Below are positions 6,473-9,463 of a DNA stretch of 9,463 nucleotides, one piece after another; the first letter of the stretch is position 1; each line of letters begins with the position of its first letter. Made by a program: the position numbers and the translations under genes. This stretch comes from Symbiobacteriaceae bacterium. GTDB taxonomy: Bacteria; Bacillota_E; Symbiobacteriia; Symbiobacteriales; Symbiobacteriaceae. The notes under the pieces are model-generated. The model was not told where the DNA came from, made no database searches, and saw only the letters and a list, made by a program, of their open reading frames with translations. The DNA lies in contig DAHVXO010000037.1 in assembly GCA_027356675.1 (NCBI GenBank), positions 1-9,463 of the forward strand. Direction: 5' to 3'.

Positions 6473-6508
6473 ATGACGAATATTTTTGGATCGTGCCGTG
6501 TTTGTCAT
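6473..6508. promoter_or_regulatory. Inverted repeat, candidate PaaX operator
   Basis: ATGACGAA (6473-6480) and TTTGTCAT (6501-6508) are inverted copies matching at 7 of 8 positions, separated by 20 bp. One arm covers the -35 element and the other the -10/+1 region of the paaX promoter, the arrangement expected of an autorepressor. I infer PaaX binding from position only. Confidence 0.4.
6479..6508 (-). promoter_or_regulatory. Probable promoter of the paaX operon
   Basis: On the minus strand ATGACA (6503-6508) and AATATT (6479-6484) are separated by 18 bases, fitting -35 and -10 elements of a housekeeping sigma factor. Transcription would start near 6472. That gives a leader of about 22 bases to the ATG at 6450 with its AGGTGA site, and leaves the alternative ATG at 6474 untranscribed. 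The AT-rich CCAAAAATATTC stands out in GC-rich surroundings. Confidence 0.5.
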
Positions 6509-6565
6509 TCGATTCCGGCGGTGGATTGTCCTCTCGCGCGACCGCTGCGAGGGTGGCGGGCACGC

Positions 6566-6592
6566 AAAAGGCGGCCTTCCATGAAGACCGCC
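6566..6592 (-). terminator. Rho-independent terminator of the SufR-like gene
   Basis: On the minus strand GGCGGTCTTC, loop ATG, GAAGGCCGCC form a 10-bp stem with one G-U pair, followed by TTTT (6566-6569). It begins 19 bp after the stop of the regulator gene and insulates it from the paaX operon downstream. Confidence 0.8.
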
Positions 6593-6611
6593 CGACCGCA
6601 CTTTGTTTTTG

Positions 6612-7259
6612 CTAGTTTTCCCCGATGCTATACCGGCAGCACGAACCACCCTTGGCAATGCACTCTACCCGCTCGACCGCTTGAGTGCCCAGCACAGTCT
6701 TGAAGAACTCCAGTTCGTGCTGGCAGGCCTGGCTGTACTTGCGAGAGATCTGGTGGACGGGGCAGTTGAACTCCTTGAGGATGAAGCCCTTACCATCAGC
6801 CTTCTCCCACGTCGCCAGGTAGCCGTTGGCGAGCTGGACTTCGGAGAGGCGAGACACCCGGTCACCCATGGTCTCCCCGGTCTGGATCTCGGGTCCGTAC
6901 TTGTTGACCATGCCCTGTCCGCGTGCGGTGAAGAACTGCTCCACCAGGTCTGTATCGGCCTGGCTCATAAAGTCGAGCACCTCGAGCGTTAGAGAACCGT
7001 ACTTCTTCGGGAAGAGTTCGTCGGCAGCATCCGTCAGGGAGTAGACACGGGTCGGCCGGCCCATTGGCAGCCGCTCCTGCACAGACGTTACCAACCCATC
7101 CCGTTCCAGCGAAGTCAGATGTCGCCGTACCGCAACGTGGGTAATCCCCAAGCGGTCGCCAAGCTCACCGACTGTGAGTGGGCCCGCGGTCCGCAGAATG
7201 TTGATGATCTCACGTCGTGTCGACGTATCTTCCTGACCAGAAATGGGGCTGGCATGCAT
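6612..7259 (-). CDS. SufR/COG2345-type winged-helix regulator with cysteine cluster
   Basis: This 215-residue protein is probably a DNA-binding iron-sulfur or redox sensor. Residues 14-80 form a DeoR/ArsR-like winged helix: RREIINILRTAGPLTVGELG, recognition helix ITHVAVRRHLTSLERDGLV, and a wing with MGRPTRVYSLT. The C-terminal domain carries five cysteines: Cys166 and Cys179 in NCPVHQISRKYSQAC (C-x12-C), then Cys200, Cys207 and Cys208 in VECIAKGGSCCRYSI. The C-x12-C spacing and the CxR end match SufR and relatives, in which these cysteines hold a [4Fe-4S] cluster. The ATG at 7259 has AGGAGG 9 bases upstream. It stands alone, with its own terminator, and is divergent from the small zinc-site gene. 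No suf or isc genes are in the window, so its target is open; the divergent gene is the first candidate. Confidence 0.85.
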   Translation of the reverse strand: MHASPISGQEDTSTRREIINILRTAGPLTVGELGDRLGITHVAVRRHLTSLERDGLVTSVQERLPMGRPTRVYSLTDAADELFPKKYGSLTLEVLDFMSQADTDLVEQFFTARGQGMVNKYGPEIQTGETMGDRVSRLSEVQLANGYLATWEKADGKGFILKEFNCPVHQISRKYSQACQHELEFFKTVLGTQAVERVECIAKGGSCCRYSIGEN

Positions 7260-7393
7260 CTGCTGTACCCTCCTGTAGTCCCGATTGTAGACAGTGTAAC
7301 ATAGTTCAGCGCCTCCGAATACTTATTCAACCCGTTAGTCTACAATATATAACTCCTTCGGACTATGTCCGCCCCCCAATAGTGTCATGCATA

Positions 7394-7409
7394 TCGGGTT
7401 TCGAACCGA
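7394..7409. promoter_or_regulatory. Near-palindrome around TTCGAA, possible operator
   Basis: TCGGGTTTCGAACCGA has complementary TCGG and CCGA ends around a TTCGAA core, with a small offset between the arms. It covers the place where the -35 element of the rightward promoter would be, so a bound protein there would block transcription of the small zinc-site gene. It resembles a tRNA T-loop, but no tRNA surrounds it. Confidence 0.3.
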
Positions 7410-7430
7410 CTCTGGACATGGACTGTGTCG

Positions 7431-7436
7431 TATACT
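7431..7436 (+). promoter_or_regulatory. -10 element of the small zinc-site gene
   Basis: TATACT matches the -10 consensus at 5 of 6 positions and is identical to the -10 of the lysS promoter in this window. The -35 region (about 7406-7413) is poor, which suggests a weak or activated promoter. The leader to the ATG would be about 43 bases. Confidence 0.45.
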
Positions 7437-7485
7437 ATGTTGAATGTGTGACTTGGCGATCGATCCAAGGAGGTAACCACCCACC

Positions 7486-7755
7486 ATGTTTATGTGCAAG
7501 GAATGCATGGAACAGTTCGAGGACGCGGACCTCGCCTACACCATCATGCTGGAAGCCCGCCTGAATCACCCCGCACCCGACCTGTTCGTCATGAAGTTCT
7601 GCTCCAAAGCGCATGTGCAGGCGTTTCTCCACCAACTCTCTTTCCAGGGTCAGCGCTACGTCTTGACGATTCACGGCAAGAACGGGGACAAGCGGTTTGA
7701 GCCCGCCCCTCCCGGTGAACTGCTCCTTCTGGTCGGCAGCAGTAAGGCCTCATAA
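7486..7755 (+). CDS. Small probable zinc-binding protein, unknown function
   Basis: This 89-residue cytoplasmic protein begins MFMCKECMEQF, with a CxxC pair at Cys4 and Cys7, and has a second potential ligand pair in KFCSKAHVQAFL (Cys39, His43). The spacing CxxC-x31-C-x3-H resembles a treble-clef or TRASH/MYM-like zinc knuckle, where a helix follows the last pair. The rest (about 45-83, FQGQRYVLTIHGKNGD and a hydrophobic ELLLLVG end) has no recognisable motif. AAGGAGGT lies upstream of the ATG at 7486, but with a long spacing of about 11-12 bases; ATG at 7492 would be even farther. It is divergent from the SufR-like regulator and ends at a hairpin shared with lysS. Such proteins can be metal carriers, small regulators or protein-binding adaptors; I cannot choose between them. 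Confidence 0.75.
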   Translation: MFMCKECMEQFEDADLAYTIMLEARLNHPAPDLFVMKFCSKAHVQAFLHQLSFQGQRYVLTIHGKNGDKRFEPAPPGELLLLVGSSKAS

Positions 7756-7774
7756 CGGCAGACCGCCAATCGGA

Positions 7775-7806
7775 AAGAGGAGGGCCCTGTGAAAGGCCCT
7801 CCTCTT
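7775..7806. terminator. Bidirectional hairpin terminator between convergent genes
   Basis: AAGAGGAGGGCC (7775-7786) and GGCCCTCCTCTT (7795-7806) form a perfect 12-bp stem with an 8-base loop. It sits between the stop of the small zinc-site gene (7755) and the stop of lysS (7828). T runs after the stem are short on both strands (CTCTTC on plus, CTCTTTCC on minus), but the strong symmetric stem between converging genes fits a shared terminator. Confidence 0.8.
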
Positions 7807-7827
7807 CATCATGTGTTCGCTGAAACC

Positions 7828-9342
7828 CTACGGCCGAGCAGCCGCAATCAGTGCACGGACCCGCGCCTTGCCGACCAGCTTCACGAACCCGCCGATGCGA
7901 GGACCACTCTCAGCGCCCAGCAAGACCCCATACAGCAGCTTAAAGAAATCCTTGGGCTGTATCCCGTTCTCCTTGGCGATGCTGTAAACCCCGGTCTGAA
8001 TGCCATCGGCATCGTCGGAGGTGTCGAGCAGGCGGTCGAACTGGTCCACCAGCGCCCACTGCTCGGACGTCAGGACCGGGACCTCCCGCGTCGGCAGGAT
8101 GAAATCCTCGTAATAGTTGACGGCCTTGACCAGGAGCTCCTTCACGAACCCTTCGTTCGCCCGGATGCGCTCGTGCCCAAAGCTGCGCCCCAGGTACTCC
8201 ACCAGCTGGTCCAGGTCGGTCACGCTGATCGCGTTGACCAGGTTGATCAGGTCCGAATACCGCAACCCGCCCAGGTCCGGCCGGTCGCCGTGGTAATAGA
8301 TGAAGCGGTATTGCGGGTCATCCCTGGTCATCGTCAGGGTCTCATCCGTGTACTGGATGATGCTATCGGTCCCCAGCTTCTTCTGCTGCTTGGGGTTCTT
8401 GAACATCAGCAGGTTGAGCGAGTCCTGTGTCCCCCAGCGGCCCCAGTTCTCCATGGAGATGCCTGCCCCGGTGGACTTGCTGATCTTACGGCCCTCCTCG
8501 GTGAGGAAGAGCTCGTAGACCATATTGACTGGCGGCTTGCCGCCGATGACCTTGACGATCTCCCCCGACTGTTTGGCCGAATCGATCAGATCCTTGCCGT
8601 GCATTTCGAAGTTGACCCCGAAAACGTACCAGCGCAGGGCCCAGTCCGCCTTCCAGAAGAACTTCCCCCGCCCGCCCAGGGCGCTCTGGGTGCCACGATG
8701 CCCGCACCCCCTGACGTCCCGGAACTCGCCGGTGCACGCGTAGGTGACCGTAGCACTGTCGCCATCGTAGTCCTCCACCTTCGTGGTGTAGACCTTCCCG
8801 CACTTCTCACAGGTGGGCAGCCACGGGAACCAGCCCTGGCGGTTCTCCTCCCGCATGGTGGGAAGCACCAGGTCCATGATCTCCTTCATATGCGTGAACA
8901 TCCGGCGGATGCCTTCGTCGAAGGTACCGTCGCTGTAGCAGTCGGCAGCGGACTTGAAGCGGGCTTCAATCCCGGTCTTCTTCATCATCTCTATGAGTTC
9001 GGCATCCATGTGATGGCCGTATGAGCGATGGGTGCCGTAGGGGTCGGGAATCTGCGTCACCGGCTTGCCCAGGTGCTCGGCCAGCCATGGTGCGTCGATG
9101 TTTTGGGGGATCTTGCGCAGGCCGTCCACATCATCCGAGAAGACGATGATGTCGGTCGCCTTGCCCAGGTCCTGGAGCGCCTTGGCGACATAGTAGGTCC
9201 GCACCACCTCGCCGATGGTGCCCATATGAGGATGGCCGGACGCGCCAAAACCGGTCTGGAGGACGTATTGCGATTTCTGCGGCCACCGTTCGACGATCCG
9301 CTTTGCTTCAACGTGGGGCCACAGAATGGGTTGATTGCTCAT
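7828..9342 (-). CDS. lysS: Lysyl-tRNA synthetase, class I
   Basis: This 504-residue enzyme attaches lysine to tRNA-Lys using ATP in the cytoplasm. It is the class I (archaeal-type) form, not the common bacterial class II LysRS. The Rossmann catalytic domain has a HIGH-like GASGHPHMGTIGE (HPHMG at residues 37-41) and the KMSKS-like EGRKISKSTG (KISKS at 286-290). An insert with Cys178, Cys181 (CEKC), Cys203 and Cys213 (GCGH) looks like a zinc site. The C-terminal part (about 370-504) is the helical anticodon-binding region, with PKDFFKLLYGVLLG and GPRIGGFVKLVG near the end. The length is normal for the family and the gene looks intact. The ATG at 9342 has GGGAGG about 8 bases upstream. It is transcribed alone from the promoter at 9426-9454. 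Confidence 0.96.
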   Translation of the reverse strand: MSNQPILWPHVEAKRIVERWPQKSQYVLQTGFGASGHPHMGTIGEVVRTYYVAKALQDLGKATDIIVFSDDVDGLRKIPQNIDAPWLAEHLGKPVTQIPDPYGTHRSYGHHMDAELIEMMKKTGIEARFKSAADCYSDGTFDEGIRRMFTHMKEIMDLVLPTMREENRQGWFPWLPTCEKCGKVYTTKVEDYDGDSATVTYACTGEFRDVRGCGHRGTQSALGGRGKFFWKADWALRWYVFGVNFEMHGKDLIDSAKQSGEIVKVIGGKPPVNMVYELFLTEEGRKISKSTGAGISMENWGRWGTQDSLNLLMFKNPKQQKKLGTDSIIQYTDETLTMTRDDPQYRFIYYHGDRPDLGGLRYSDLINLVNAISVTDLDQLVEYLGRSFGHERIRANEGFVKELLVKAVNYYEDFILPTREVPVLTSEQWALVDQFDRLLDTSDDADGIQTGVYSIAKENGIQPKDFFKLLYGVLLGAESGPRIGGFVKLVGKARVRALIAAARP

Positions 9343-9419
9343 GCGTGATTCCTCCCTGCAGGCGGCGCCTGGTCCGAAAATGCATGGGCGCCCGGCCCCG
9401 CCTGGGCCGAGCTTCCTCT
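9343..9419 (-). promoter_or_regulatory. GC-rich leader of lysS with possible hairpin
   Basis: About 77 bases separate the predicted transcription start from the ATG. The leader contains CAGGCGG and, farther on, CCGCCTG, which are fully complementary and end next to the GGGAGG ribosome site. GGGCGCCC in between is self-complementary. A hairpin of this sort could affect ribosome access. I see no T-box consensus and no terminator-like T run, so there is no clear sign of amino-acid-responsive attenuation. Confidence 0.3.
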
Positions 9420-9425
9420 ACGGAC

Positions 9426-9454
9426 AGTATACTGAAGAACGAGATGGGAGGCAA
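9426..9454 (-). promoter_or_regulatory. Housekeeping promoter of lysS
   Basis: On the minus strand TTGCCT (9449-9454) and TATACT (9426-9431) are separated by exactly 17 bases, a good sigma70/sigmaA-type match. Transcription would begin near 9419. Confidence 0.75.
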
Positions 9455-9463
9455 GCCAGGCTG

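Larger units (their letters stand above)
7260..7485. promoter_or_regulatory. Divergent regulatory region with several inverted motifs
   Basis: This region between the SufR-like gene and the small zinc-site gene is richer in A and T than its flanks and holds both promoters. Visible symmetric elements are: ATTGTAGAC (7284-7292) with GTCTACAAT (7338-7346), a perfect 9-bp inverted repeat 45 bp apart; AACATAGT (7298-7305) with ACTATGTT (7434-7441), a perfect 8-bp pair that places the same motif near both promoters; and a near-palindrome around TTCGAA at 7394-7409. On the minus strand TTGAAT (7325-7330) lies 17-18 bases from GAACTAT, a possible promoter for the regulator. I see no small gene in the region. 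Confidence 0.5.

Noticed and set aside
6451..6474. Upstream ATG (6474) as the start of paaX
   Set aside because: It has no Shine-Dalgarno sequence and lies at the predicted transcription start, whereas ATG 6450 has AGGTGA.
7390..7412. Possible tRNA (GGGTTTCGAACC resembles a T-loop)
   Set aside because: No acceptor stem, anticodon arm or CCA end can be built around it on either strand; a palindromic protein site is more likely.
7789..9024. Very long plus-strand open frame (411 codons) opposite lysS
   Set aside because: It mirrors the codon structure of the intact lysyl-tRNA synthetase gene and has no ribosome site or recognisable domain. It is a GC-rich antisense artefact.

Overview
The window is a GC-rich bacterial chromosomal segment with tightly packed genes. 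Strong AGGAGG-type ribosome binding sites, frequent GTG/TTG starts, sigma70/sigmaA-like promoters and a class I lysyl-tRNA synthetase together suggest a high-GC Gram-positive lineage (a Symbiobacterium-like or related deep Firmicute is my best guess). This is inference and no marker in the window proves it. I see no rRNA, tRNA, CRISPR array, insertion sequence or phage gene.

Layout. (a) 1-272: a minus-strand open frame (2-175) that runs off the left edge, reads like protein, but has no usable start; otherwise no gene. (b) 273-983, minus: a small four-helix membrane protein followed by a single-domain cupin, probably co-transcribed. (c) 984-1235: a divergent intergenic region without a convincing gene. 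(d) 1236-3625, plus: a two-gene ABC exporter (ATPase, then a 12-helix permease overlapping by 4 bp), closed by a perfect 12-bp hairpin terminator. (e) 3716-6450, minus: a four-gene operon in the order paaX, EthD-domain protein, enoyl-CoA hydratase (PaaF-like), ring-1,2-epoxyphenylacetyl-CoA isomerase (PaaG-like). A promoter overlapping an inverted repeat lies upstream. (f) 6612-7259, minus: a SufR/COG2345-type winged-helix regulator with a C-terminal cysteine cluster and its own terminator. (g) 7260-7485: an AT-richer divergent regulatory region with several inverted motifs. (h) 7486-7755, plus: a small probable zinc-binding protein. (i) 7828-9342, minus: class I lysyl-tRNA synthetase with a clear promoter at 9426-9454. 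Genes (h) and (i) converge on a shared hairpin.

How the genes work together. The paa cluster looks like a locally regulated part of aerobic phenylacetyl-CoA catabolism: the repressor PaaX is encoded first, and the two crotonases would act on the epoxide (PaaG) and on the ring-opened dehydroadipyl-CoA (PaaF). The ligase PaaK, epoxidase PaaABCDE and ring-opening PaaZ are not in the window. The ABC pair forms a self-contained exporter of unknown substrate. The SufR-like regulator and the divergent zinc-site protein share one regulatory region and may form a redox- or metal-responsive pair, which is the least explained part of the window.
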